From positions 2,852,001 through 2,916,000 of the forward strand of contig NZ_CP059903.1 of assembly GCF_014127485.1 (NCBI RefSeq): DNA of 64,000 nt, written 5' to 3'. Below the pieces are notes generated by a model that did not search any database, had not been told where the DNA came from, and saw nothing but the letters and a program-made list of their open reading frames with translations. Shown here in pieces: positions 9,275 to 17,364 of the stretch. Both the position numbers and the translations under genes were made by a program. Source of the DNA: Nocardioides dongkuii (GTDB lineage Bacteria; Actinomycetota; Actinomycetes; Propionibacteriales; Nocardioidaceae). Within the stretch, counting starts at the first letter, position 1. Each line of letters begins with the position of its first letter.

Positions 9275-10243
9275 GTGCGCACCGAGACGCTCCCCCTGTA
9301 CTGGCGGGTGTGCCTGATCAACGGCACCGTGTTCCTCGCCGGGACGCTCGCGCTGCTGCTCTCGCCCGCGAGCGTCTCGCAGCGCCCCCTGGTCTCCGAG
9401 GCCGTCGTGCTCACGCTCGGGCTGACGCTGACGCTGGTCACCAACGCGCTGCTGCTCCGCGCCAGCCTCGCGCCCATCGACCGGGTGGCCCGGCAGATGG
9501 CCACCGTCGATCTCCTCGAGCCGGGACAGCGGCTCGAGACCGGGGGCGGCGGGGTCGGCGGGCGGCTGGTCGCCAGCTTCAACGCGATGCTGGACCGGCT
9601 CGAGGAGGAGCGGCGCAGCAGCGACGCCCGCGCGCTGGCCGCCGAGGAGGACGAGCGGCACCGGATCGCCCAGGAGCTGCACGACCAGGTCGGCCAGCAG
9701 CTGACCGTGGTGCTGCTCGGGCTCAAGCAGGTCCAGCAGCGCGCCCCCGCCGACCTGGTAGAGGAGCTGGAGCTGGTGCGCGAGAGCGCCCGCGCCAGCC
9801 TCGACGACGTGCGCCGGGTGGCGCGGGAGCTGCGCCCCGGCGTGCTCGACGACCTCGGGCTGCACAGCGCGCTCGCGTCGCTGGCGACCGGCTTCTCCGC
9901 GCACGGCGGGGCCGCGGTGCGCCGGTCGATCGCGCCGGGGCTGCCGGCGCTGCCGCCGGCGACCGAGGTGGTGGTCTACCGGGTCGCCCAGGAGGCGCTC
10001 ACCAACGCGGCCCGGCACGCCGCCGCCGCCCACGTCGAGCTGACCCTGCAGCGGCTCGGCGACCGCGTCGAGCTCGTCGTCCAGGACGACGGCCGCGGGC
10101 TGCCCGACGGCGCGACCGGGGCCGGGCTGCGCGGCATGCGGGAGCGGGCCCGCTCGGTCGGGGGCGAGCTGGCGGTCACCGGCTCCCCGGGCCACGGCAC
10201 CCGGGTACGGCTGACCGTGCCGGTCGCGGGCGGACCGGCGTGA
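9275..10243 (+). CDS. NarL-type sensor histidine kinase
   Basis: From GTG 9275 the kinase has 322 residues. Two membrane helices lie near residues 11-31 and 39-61, with almost no extracellular loop, then a HAMP-like linker with SFNAMLDRLEEE, a HisKA_3 dimerisation box with RIAQELHDQ (phosphorylated H136) and a HATPase domain with EALTNAARHA and DDGRGLP. With so small a loop it likely senses a membrane or intracellular signal. The start is supported by a CAGGGT -10-like box 6 bases upstream; an ATG at 9134 would add 47 residues of poor quality. Its stop overlaps the response regulator start (GTGA). Confidence 0.92.
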   Translation: MRTETLPLYWRVCLINGTVFLAGTLALLLSPASVSQRPLVSEAVVLTLGLTLTLVTNALLLRASLAPIDRVARQMATVDLLEPGQRLETGGGGVGGRLVASFNAMLDRLEEERRSSDARALAAEEDERHRIAQELHDQVGQQLTVVLLGLKQVQQRAPADLVEELELVRESARASLDDVRRVARELRPGVLDDLGLHSALASLATGFSAHGGAAVRRSIAPGLPALPPATEVVVYRVAQEALTNAARHAAAAHVELTLQRLGDRVELVVQDDGRGLPDGATGAGLRGMRERARSVGGELAVTGSPGHGTRVRLTVPVAGGPA

Positions 10244-10887
10244 GCGTCCGGATCCTACTGGCCGACGACCACGCGCTGGTGCGCCGCGGCGTACGCCTCA
10301 TCCTGGAGCAGGAGCCGGACCTGGAGGTCGTGGCCGAGGCGGGCGACGGCGCGGAGGCGGTCGCCCTGCTGCGCGAGGTGCCGGTCGACCTGGTGATCCT
10401 GGACATCGCGATGCCGCGGATGACCGGGCTGCAGGCGGCTCGCGAGATCGGCCGCCGCCGCGAGCCGCCGCGGGTGCTGATGCTCTCGATGCACGACAAC
10501 GAGCAGTACTTCTTCGAGTCGCTCAAGGTGGGCGCCAGCGGCTACGTGCTGAAGTCCGTGGCCGACGAGGACCTGGTCGCGGCCTGCCGGTCCGCGATGC
10601 GCGGGGAGGCCTTCGTCTACCCCGGCGCGATGAGCGCGCTGGTGCGCGACTACCTCGACCGGCTGCGGCGCGGCGAGCGGGTGCCGATGACCGCGCTGAC
10701 CGAGCGGGAGAACCAGGTGCTCAAGCTGATCGCCGAGGGGTCGTCGTCCAAGGAGATCGCCGCGGCGCTGACGATCAGCGTCAAGACCGTGGAGCGGCAC
10801 CGCGCCAACATCCTCGCCCGGCTGGGCATGCGGGACCGGACGCAGCTGGTGCGCTACGCGATCCGGGCGGGGCTGGTCGAGCCGTAG
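10240..10887 (+). CDS. NarL/FixJ-type response regulator
   Basis: The 215-residue protein has an N-terminal receiver domain with the acidic pair near D9/D10, phosphoacceptor D55 in VILDIAMP and conserved K in YVLKSVA, and a C-terminal LuxR-type HTH (TEREN, SSSKEIAAALTISVKTVERHR) near residues 150-205. It begins at a GTG that overlaps the kinase stop codon by 4 bases, so kinase and regulator are made together. The targets are unknown; the hyu genes downstream are on the other strand, and the SPFH/antiporter pair is divergent from the kinase gene. Confidence 0.94.
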   Translation: MSVRILLADDHALVRRGVRLILEQEPDLEVVAEAGDGAEAVALLREVPVDLVILDIAMPRMTGLQAAREIGRRREPPRVLMLSMHDNEQYFFESLKVGASGYVLKSVADEDLVAACRSAMRGEAFVYPGAMSALVRDYLDRLRRGERVPMTALTERENQVLKLIAEGSSSKEIAAALTISVKTVERHRANILARLGMRDRTQLVRYAIRAGLVEP

Positions 10888-10897
10888 CGGAGACGCG

Positions 10898-10975
10898 TCA
10901 GCGGATCCGCTGATGGTGGTCGAGCGAGCCGCGCGACCGAGGCACGAGGTCGCGACCGGCGTGTCGAGACCCGGT
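10898..10975. repeat. 16-bp palindrome plus dispersed-repeat-like sequence
   Basis: TCAGCGGATCCGCTGA at 10898-10913 is a perfect palindrome just after the response regulator stop and may end both convergent transcripts. It runs into TGGTGGTCGAGCGAGCC and, about 35 bases on, TGTCGAGACC. From general knowledge, sequences of the type GGTGGTCGAGCGAG...TCGAGACC are scattered between genes in Nocardioides and related actinobacteria, so this is probably one copy of such a repeat. No second copy is visible in this window. Confidence 0.45.
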
Positions 10976-10986
10976 CGCTCTCGCGA

Positions 10987-12906
10987 TCACATCGCGTCCA
11001 CGTCGGCGTGCGTCGCGCCGCCGGAGAGCCGGGCGTACCCGGGGCCGCGGTCGAAGAACGCCTCGACCGGGGGGCGGCCGGCGCGCTCGGCGGCGGTGGC
11101 GGCCTCGTCGTACGCCAGGTCGTCGGTCTCGAGCGAGCCGGTCAGCACCACGCCGTACGACGCGCGGGCGGCGTCCGGCGAGACCTTGTGCCACCGGACG
11201 TCGCGGACGACGAGGGCCGGGTCGCGCGCCAGCGGGTCGCCCCAGCCGCCGCCCCCGGTGGTGCGGATCCGGATCAGCTCGCCCGCGGCCACCGGCTCGG
11301 CGTCGGCGAGCGCGTCGACCTCCCGCTCGCGGGGGCCGCCCGGATCGATCGTGACCCGGAACGGCGACCCGGCGCGGCCGCCCCGGACACCCCAGCAGGA
11401 CAGGATCGAGCGGTCCGCGATCGACATGAAGTGCGCGTCCCGGAGCATCCGGACCTGCTTCTCGTACCCGAGCCCGCCGCGGAACTCCCCCGCTCCCCCG
11501 CTGTCCACCGCCAGCGACAGCGACTCGACCCGGAACGGGAAGCGCGCCTCGGTGAACTCGGTCGGCAGGTTCCGGCTGTCGGGCACCACGTGGATGGTGT
11601 CCTCGCCGTCGGCGTAGTAGCGACCGCCGGAGCCGCCGCCGAGCACCTCGCGCATCAGGTACGGCCGGCCGTCGCGGTCCTCGCCGTAGACGCCGGTGTA
11701 GCGGATCGTCTCCTGGTCGGCCGGCATCCGCCCGTCGACCGCCTTGGCGACCACGCCGGCGAGCACGCCGAGCAGCCGGAGGATCACGAAGGTGCGGGCA
11801 TTGGTGGGGGCCGGGAAGACCGGGGTCAGCAGCGTCCCGGGCTCGGGGAACCGCATTTCGAGCAGCGGCACCACGCCCTCGTTGACGTCGAGCTCGGCCA
11901 TCCGCTCGGGGCTCTCCGCGAGGTTGCGCAGGACGGGCGCCAGCCACTTCGCCAGGAAGACGCCGTCCGAGGCGTCGCCGGCGTGGTTGATCGGGCCCTT
12001 CGCCTGCGGGCCGGTGCCGTCGAAGTCGAGGACCAGCCGCTCGCCGCCCGGGTCGTCGGCGGGCGTGCGGGTCAGGGTGATCCGCTGGGTGTGCAGCCGC
12101 GGCTCGTCGACGCCGTCGTGCTCGGCGTAGTCCTCCCAGACCCAGGTGCCGACCGGGATCTGGGAGAGGATCTCGCGGCGGTACGTCGTGGTGGTGCGGT
12201 CGATGATCGCGTCGAAGCACGCCTCGACCGCGGCCACGCCGTACCGGTCGAAGAGCTCGCCGAGGCGGCGCGCGCCCATCAGGCAGGCCGAGCACTCCGC
12301 GTCGAGGTCGGCCGAGAGCGACTCCGGCATCCGGCTGTTGCGGGTCATGATCGTCAGCGCCGCGCGGTTGGGGACGCCGGCGTCCCACAGCCGGATCGGC
12401 GGCACCATCAGCCCCTCCTCGAAGACGCTGGTGGCGTGGCTGGGCATCGACCCCGGGACCGCGCCGCCGATGTCGTCGTGGTGGCCGAAGGCCTGCACGA
12501 ACGCCACGACGCGACGGTCCTCCTCGTCCCCCGCGAAGACCGGGACGGTGACGCACAGGTCGGGCAGGTGGCCGATGCCGCCCTCGGAGCGGTAGACGTC
12601 GTTGTGGAAGAACACGTCGCCCTCGCGCATCTCCGCGATCGGGAAGTCGCGCGCGACCGGGTGGACCAGGGCGGAGTACGAGCGGCCGGTGAGCTTGCGC
12701 AGCAGCCGGTCGTGGATGCCGGCGCGGAAGTCGTGCGCGTCGCGGATCATCGGGCTGCGGCTGGTCCGCGCGATCGCCGTCTCGACCTCCCGCTCGACGC
12801 TGGCCAGCGAGCCCTGGACGATCTCGACCAGCACCGGGTCGGCGGCCGCGCCGCGGTCGTCGGTGAGGAAGCCGAAGGGGAACTGCGTGGGGGCACGGCG
12901 GCTCAT
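10987..12906 (-). CDS. hyuB: Hydantoinase/oxoprolinase B subunit (HyuB)
   Basis: The 639-residue protein matches the B subunit of ATP-dependent hydantoinases/acetophenone carboxylases. Family stretches include SVEREVETAIARTSRSP, FFHNDVYRSEGGIGHLPD, GHHDDIGG, DFDGTGPQAKGPIN and the C-terminal TTGGGGWGDPLARDP. It would act with HyuA, whose gene lies directly upstream with a 4-base stop/start overlap. The A subunit phosphorylates or activates the substrate and the B subunit completes the reaction. The substrate class of such pairs includes hydantoins, 5-oxoproline and aromatic ketones and cannot be settled here. The location beside other ring-opening and amide-cleaving genes suggests a nitrogen heterocycle. 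Confidence 0.9.
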   Translation of the reverse strand: MSRRAPTQFPFGFLTDDRGAAADPVLVEIVQGSLASVEREVETAIARTSRSPMIRDAHDFRAGIHDRLLRKLTGRSYSALVHPVARDFPIAEMREGDVFFHNDVYRSEGGIGHLPDLCVTVPVFAGDEEDRRVVAFVQAFGHHDDIGGAVPGSMPSHATSVFEEGLMVPPIRLWDAGVPNRAALTIMTRNSRMPESLSADLDAECSACLMGARRLGELFDRYGVAAVEACFDAIIDRTTTTYRREILSQIPVGTWVWEDYAEHDGVDEPRLHTQRITLTRTPADDPGGERLVLDFDGTGPQAKGPINHAGDASDGVFLAKWLAPVLRNLAESPERMAELDVNEGVVPLLEMRFPEPGTLLTPVFPAPTNARTFVILRLLGVLAGVVAKAVDGRMPADQETIRYTGVYGEDRDGRPYLMREVLGGGSGGRYYADGEDTIHVVPDSRNLPTEFTEARFPFRVESLSLAVDSGGAGEFRGGLGYEKQVRMLRDAHFMSIADRSILSCWGVRGGRAGSPFRVTIDPGGPREREVDALADAEPVAAGELIRIRTTGGGGWGDPLARDPALVVRDVRWHKVSPDAARASYGVVLTGSLETDDLAYDEAATAAERAGRPPVEAFFDRGPGYARLSGGATHADVDAM

Positions 12907-14963
12907 GCGCGGCCCACGATCAGGTTGAGGTGCTCGTCGACCCGGGCCGCGAACCCGGGGTGCAGCGGCACGGTGGAGCCGAACTCCTCGATGATCGCCG
13001 GGCCGGTCACGGTCGCCCCGGGCGGGAGGTCGGTGCGCTGGACGATGCGGGTCTCGGCGTACCCGTCGTCGGCGTCGAAGCAGACCGCCCGGGTGGGATC
13101 CCCCCAGGACGTCTGCCGGTCGGCGACCTCGTGCCGCCGGATCTCCGGGCGCGTGATCGGCCCGATCCCGGAGACCCGGAGGTTGACCCACTCGACCTGC
13201 TGGGTCGGATCGCCGGCGAAGTCGTAGCCGTAGAGCGCGCGGTGCTCGGCGTGGAAGGCCGCGGCGACCGCCGCGGGGTCGAGCGGACCGGGGGCGACCG
13301 GCACCCGCACCTCGAACGCCTGGCCGAAGTAGCGCAGGTCGGCGGTGCGCGCGAAGACGTGCTCCGCCGGGGCGAAGCCCTCGGCCTCCAGCGCCGAGGC
13401 GGCGCGCGCCGTGAGGCCGTCGTACACCTGCTCGACGACGGCGGGGTCGAGGGCGTCGGCGAGGGCGACGTGGGTCTGCACGTGGTCGTCCTTGACGTCG
13501 ACGGTGAGCAGCCCGAACGCCGAGACGTTGCCGGGGTCCGGCGGCACCAGCACGGTCGGGACGCCGAGGACGTCCATCAGCCGGCACAGCAGCAGCGACC
13601 CGGAGCCGCCGAAGGTGACCAGCGCGAAGTCGCGGACGTCGAGCCCGCGCTTGACCGTGACCTGGCGCAGCGCGTTGGCCTGGTTCCAGGCCGAGATCTC
13701 CAGGACGCCGGCGGCGCACGCCTCCGGGGAGAGGTCCAGCTGCTGTGCGAGCGCCGCGACGCCGGCGCGGGCGGCCTCGACGTCCAGCGGGATCTCGCCG
13801 CCCAGCAGGTGCGGGGGGATCCGGCCGAGCACGACGTGGGCGTCGGTGACGGTCACCTCGGTGCCGCCCCGGCCGTAGCAGAGCGGCCCGGGGTCGGCGC
13901 CCGCCGAGCGCGGCCCGACCTTGAGCGCTCCCTCCGGCGAGAGCCAGGCGACCGAGCCGCCGCCCGCGCCGACCGTGACGACGTCGATCATCGGGATCTT
14001 CGACGGGAACGCGCCGACCGAGCCCTCGGTGGTGAGCGTCGGCTCGCCGTCGACGACCACGCTGACGTCGGTGGAGGTCCCGCCGCCGTCGGAGGTGAGC
14101 ACCCGGTCGAAGCCCGCGACCTGGGCGATCAGCGCCGCGCCGAGGGCGCCGGCCGCCGGCCCGGAGAGCACGGTGGTGATCGGCTGGTGCACGACCTCCG
14201 CGGCCGAGAGCACCCCGCCGTTGCTCTTCATCACGTGGAAGGGCGGACTGTCGTAGGCCCGCAGCCGCTCGCTGATCGCGGCGACGTACGCCGAGAGCCG
14301 CGGCTTGACCGCCGCGTCGACGAGGGTGGTCATCGCGCGCTCGTACTCGCGGTACTCGCGCAGCACCTCGCTGGACAGCGAGACCACCGCGTCGGGGTGC
14401 TCCTCGCGCAGCACCTCCAGCATCCGCTGCTCGTGGGCCGGGTCGGCGTACGCGTGCAGGAAGCAGACGCCCAGCGTCGAGACGCCCTGGTCGCGGAACC
14501 ACCGGGCCACCTCGCGGGCGCCGTCCTCGTCGAACGGCCCCACCTCGGCGCCGTCGGCGTCCAGCCGGCCCTCGACGCCGCGGACCAGGTCGCGCGGCAC
14601 GATCCGGGGCGGCTTCACCCAGAAGTAGGAGTTGCCGTAGCCGTCGGGCACCGACTGGCGGGCGATCTCGAGCATCGCCTCGTAGCCGGTGTTGGTGATG
14701 AAGCCCAGGCGGTCCACCTTGCCCTCGAGGAGCTGGTTGGTCGCCACCGTCGTGCCGTGGCTGACCGCGGAGACCGCGTCGCCGTCGGCGCCCATCAGGC
14801 CGAGGACCTTCTCGATGCCGGCGAGGAACCCGTCAGCGGGGTCGGCGGGCGTCGAGGGGGTCTTGGTGGTGACCAGCTCGCCGCTGTCCTCGTCGAGGGC
14901 GACCACGTCGGTGAACGTCCCCCCGGTGTCGATCCCGATCCGGATCCGGCGCGCGGCTGCCAT
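12903..14963 (-). CDS. hyuA: Hydantoinase/oxoprolinase A subunit (HyuA)
   Basis: This 686-residue protein carries the HyuA signature GIDTGGTFTDVV near residues 9-20, the actin-like ATPase motifs SHGTTVATNQLLEG, TSDGGGTSTDVS and VGAGGGSVAW, and the hydantoinase/oxoprolinase core through residue 500 followed by the A-type C-terminal domain. It binds and hydrolyses ATP to drive ring opening or carboxylation together with HyuB. The ATG at 14961-14963 is preferred; a GTG two codons upstream is possible. HyuA and HyuB overlap by ATGA, so they are made in equal amounts. No hydantoin racemase or N-carbamoylase gene adjoins them. Confidence 0.9.
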   Translation of the reverse strand: MAAARRIRIGIDTGGTFTDVVALDEDSGELVTTKTPSTPADPADGFLAGIEKVLGLMGADGDAVSAVSHGTTVATNQLLEGKVDRLGFITNTGYEAMLEIARQSVPDGYGNSYFWVKPPRIVPRDLVRGVEGRLDADGAEVGPFDEDGAREVARWFRDQGVSTLGVCFLHAYADPAHEQRMLEVLREEHPDAVVSLSSEVLREYREYERAMTTLVDAAVKPRLSAYVAAISERLRAYDSPPFHVMKSNGGVLSAAEVVHQPITTVLSGPAAGALGAALIAQVAGFDRVLTSDGGGTSTDVSVVVDGEPTLTTEGSVGAFPSKIPMIDVVTVGAGGGSVAWLSPEGALKVGPRSAGADPGPLCYGRGGTEVTVTDAHVVLGRIPPHLLGGEIPLDVEAARAGVAALAQQLDLSPEACAAGVLEISAWNQANALRQVTVKRGLDVRDFALVTFGGSGSLLLCRLMDVLGVPTVLVPPDPGNVSAFGLLTVDVKDDHVQTHVALADALDPAVVEQVYDGLTARAASALEAEGFAPAEHVFARTADLRYFGQAFEVRVPVAPGPLDPAAVAAAFHAEHRALYGYDFAGDPTQQVEWVNLRVSGIGPITRPEIRRHEVADRQTSWGDPTRAVCFDADDGYAETRIVQRTDLPPGATVTGPAIIEEFGSTVPLHPGFAARVDEHLNLIVGRA

Positions 14964-15010
14964 GGCCACGATCCAACCGTCCCGGCACCCCCGCGGCCAT
15001 CGGCACACCT

Positions 15011-15694
15011 TCACGCATCGGGAGCGCGGTCGTTGTAGACCCCGGCCTCCTCCTGGCCCGACAGCCGCTGGATGGCGGCCATCACCTCGTCGGTGAGCTC
15101 GCGCCGGGCCCGGCCGGGCGGTACGCCGTCGAACCGGTCGCCGGGCACGATCGGCTCGCCGAAGGTGACCGTCACCGGGACGACGCGCGGCAGCCGGGCG
15201 CCCACCGGCTGGAGCCGCTCGGTGCCGGTGAGGCCGACGGGGACGACGGGGCAGCCCGCGGTCAGCGCGAGGTGCGCGACGCCCGTCCGGCCGCGGTAGA
15301 GCCGGCCGTCCCGCGACCGGGTGCCCTCGGGGTAGACGCCGAACGCGCCGCCGGCGGCGAGCACCTCGAGCGCCGTGCCGAGGCTGGCCAGCGCGGCCTT
15401 GGTGTCGTCGCGGTCCACCGGCAGCATGCCGATCCCCTCGAACCACAGCCGGCTGAGCGTGCCGCGCACGCCGGTGCCGGTGAAGTAGTCGGACTTGGCG
15501 AGGAACGAGACCTTGCGCGGCACCACGATCGGGATGACCAGCGAGTCGGCGAAGCTCAGGTGGTTGCTCGCCAGCAGCACCGGGCCGGTCGGCGGGACGT
15601 TGTCGAGGCCGTGGACCGTCGGCCGCCAGATCGCCTTCGCGGTCGGCGCGACGACGGTGTGCACGACCGAGTAGACCTCCATGCGGGCCAGCAT
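15011..15694 (-). CDS. 1-acylglycerol-3-phosphate O-acyltransferase (PlsC-like)
   Basis: The 227-residue protein has the acyltransferase blocks of the PlsC family: SNHLSFADS (the HX4D catalytic motif) near residue 44, the glycerol-phosphate-binding block FPEGTR-like YPEGTRSRDG near 125, and VVPVGLTGTERL near 155. Such enzymes acylate lysophosphatidate or related lysolipids at the inner membrane face. ATG 15694 is used; a second ATG four codons on (15682) is equally possible, and no clear ribosome site decides. A strong hairpin lies 22 bases upstream of the start. Confidence 0.88.
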   Translation of the reverse strand: MLARMEVYSVVHTVVAPTAKAIWRPTVHGLDNVPPTGPVLLASNHLSFADSLVIPIVVPRKVSFLAKSDYFTGTGVRGTLSRLWFEGIGMLPVDRDDTKAALASLGTALEVLAAGGAFGVYPEGTRSRDGRLYRGRTGVAHLALTAGCPVVPVGLTGTERLQPVGARLPRVVPVTVTFGEPIVPGDRFDGVPPGRARRELTDEVMAAIQRLSGQEEAGVYNDRAPDA

Positions 15695-15716
15695 GGTGGT
15701 TACCGGCGGGAAAGAC

Positions 15717-15753
15717 GAAGGGCCCCTGCGGGTATGAGTCGCAGGGGCCCTTC
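15717..15753. terminator. Strong 14-bp hairpin upstream of the acyltransferase gene
   Basis: Arms 15717-15730 and 15740-15753 pair perfectly around a 9-base loop. Because it lies just upstream of the minus-strand acyltransferase start, it cannot be a plain terminator of that gene. It may end plus-strand transcripts or act in the leader of the acyltransferase mRNA. Confidence 0.6.
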
Positions 15754-16077
15754 CGCAGCCCCCGGAGGGGCCACGCTGACCGGCCGGTGGTGCTCCGGTC
15801 GACCGCTCCTCGACTCGGGTCCCGGGGGCGCCACCACCGCGCCTCCGCGCCGGGCGAACCCGACGTACGGACCCTCGTCTCCGAGCCGTCCCGCTCTCCC
15901 CGAGGGGAGTGCGTGGGAGAAGTTCTACGCCGCCCGGGAGCCGCCGCGCCAGGGTTCTCCCCACATTCCGATGGTTTGTCCCGCCCTCCACAACTCGTCC
16001 ACAACCGCGCCCGGCGTTTTCCACAGGTTTCTCCCCCGCTGGTGGAGAACCGGTCCAGACCACCGGCCCGTCCCGCG
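15754..16077. other. Gene-free stretch with DnaA-box-like repeats
   Basis: No convincing gene lies in these 324 bases. Towards the right end the word TCCACA recurs: CCCTCCACA at 15984-15992, TCGTCCACA at 15995-16003 and TTTTCCACA at 16017-16025, plus CTCCCCACA at 15957-15965. They resemble the DnaA box TTGTCCACA. The first three of these are spaced 11 and 22 bases apart, that is one and two helical turns. The rest holds the upstream flank of the acyltransferase gene. Confidence 0.4.
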
Positions 16078-17364
16078 TCAGTCCTCCTGGAGGCTGCCGA
16101 CCCGCCGGAGCACCGGGGCGGCGAGGACGCCGTGCAGGAAGACCGAGGCGACGATGGTGAAGGCGACGGTCGACCACAGCCAGTTGTCGCCGAGGGCGGG
16201 GTCCTCGCCGGCGGCGTAGGCGAGGTAGTAGATCGAGCCGATCCCCCGGACGCCGAAGAACGCCGCGGCGGCCTGCTGGGGGCGGGTCAGCCCGCCGGTC
16301 TGGTGGGTACGGCGGGCGAAGGCGGCGAGCGAGACGAACCCGAGCACCGGGCGGATCACCAGCAGCAGCGCCAGGCCGATCGCGACCCCGCGCCAGTCGA
16401 GCTCCTCGAGCAGCCCGCGGGTCAGCGCGATCCCGAGGACGAGCAGCACGAAGAGCGTCAGCAGCCGCTCCAGCCGCTCCACCACCTCGTGCATCGCGGC
16501 GTGGTAGTCGTGCGAGCGCTCCGCGGAGCGGAAGGTCATCGCGCACGCGAAGACGGCGAGGAAGCCGTAGCCGCCGACGACCTCGCCGACGCCGTACGAC
16601 AGCACGAGGGCGGCCAGCGCCAGCAGCGACTCCCCCCGCTCGGCCACCCGCAGGGACGGGCTGCTCGCCCGGAACGCGATGAACGCCAGGCCTCGTCCGA
16701 TCGCGATGCCGGCGACGACGCCGATGACCACCTTCGCGACCAGGTAGAACCCGAGCCACTCCAGCCCCCACCACCCGAGCGAGCCCTCGGCGGCGAGCAG
16801 GATCGCGAGGTAGACGAAGGGGAACGCCAGGCCGTCGTTGAGGCCCGCCTCGGAGGTGAGCGTGAAGCGCAGCTCGTCGCGCTCGTCGACCTCGTGGTCG
16901 TCGCCGGTCTGCGGCCCCGCGACCTGCACGTCGCTGGCCAGCACCGGGTCGGTCGGGGCCAGCACCGCCCCGAGCAGGACGGCGGCGGCCACGGGCAGGC
17001 CGGCGAGCCACCCGAACAGAGCCACGGCGCCGATGCACAGCGGCATCCCGATCCCGAGCAGCCGCCAGGTCGGCGCCCACCCGGCCCAGCTGCTCCGGTT
17101 GCGCACCTCGAGCGGGCGGTCGAGCGCGAGCCCGACGCCCATCAGCGCGACGATCACGACGAGCTCGGTGACGTGCTCGATCTGGGCGCGGTTCTCCTGC
17201 GGGTCGAGCGGGAGCCCGTCCGGCAGCGAGGTGATGCCGAGCAGCATCCCCACCCCCACCAGGACCATCGGGGCGGAGATGGCCCAGCGGTGCAGGAGTG
17301 CGGGCAGGACGATCGCGAGGAGCAGACAGCCTCCCGCGACGACGTAGACGAGGTCGGCGGTCAC
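16078..17364 (-). CDS. Cation/proton antiporter (CPA1 family)
   Basis: The 428-residue protein has about 11-12 hydrophobic segments and the CPA1 signatures LGAVLAPTDPVLASD, TSEAGLNDGLAFPFV and FFGVRGIGSIYY; it lacks the TrkA-C tail found in the other antiporter of this window. It would exchange sodium or potassium for protons. The GTG start at 17364 overlaps the amidase stop by 4 bases, making it the last gene of the seven-gene operon that begins with the NCS2 permease. Its role there could be pH or ion balance during uptake and breakdown of the ring compound; this is inference. Confidence 0.86.
   Translation of the reverse strand: MTADLVYVVAGGCLLLAIVLPALLHRWAISAPMVLVGVGMLLGITSLPDGLPLDPQENRAQIEHVTELVVIVALMGVGLALDRPLEVRNRSSWAGWAPTWRLLGIGMPLCIGAVALFGWLAGLPVAAAVLLGAVLAPTDPVLASDVQVAGPQTGDDHEVDERDELRFTLTSEAGLNDGLAFPFVYLAILLAAEGSLGWWGLEWLGFYLVAKVVIGVVAGIAIGRGLAFIAFRASSPSLRVAERGESLLALAALVLSYGVGEVVGGYGFLAVFACAMTFRSAERSHDYHAAMHEVVERLERLLTLFVLLVLGIALTRGLLEELDWRGVAIGLALLLVIRPVLGFVSLAAFARRTHQTGGLTRPQQAAAAFFGVRGIGSIYYLAYAAGEDPALGDNWLWSTVAFTIVASVFLHGVLAAPVLRRVGSLQED

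Noticed and set aside
7234..10887. A 1217-codon plus-strand frame
   Set aside because: It runs antisense through the antiporter and SPFH genes and out of frame through the kinase gene; only its last 215 codons (the response regulator) are real.
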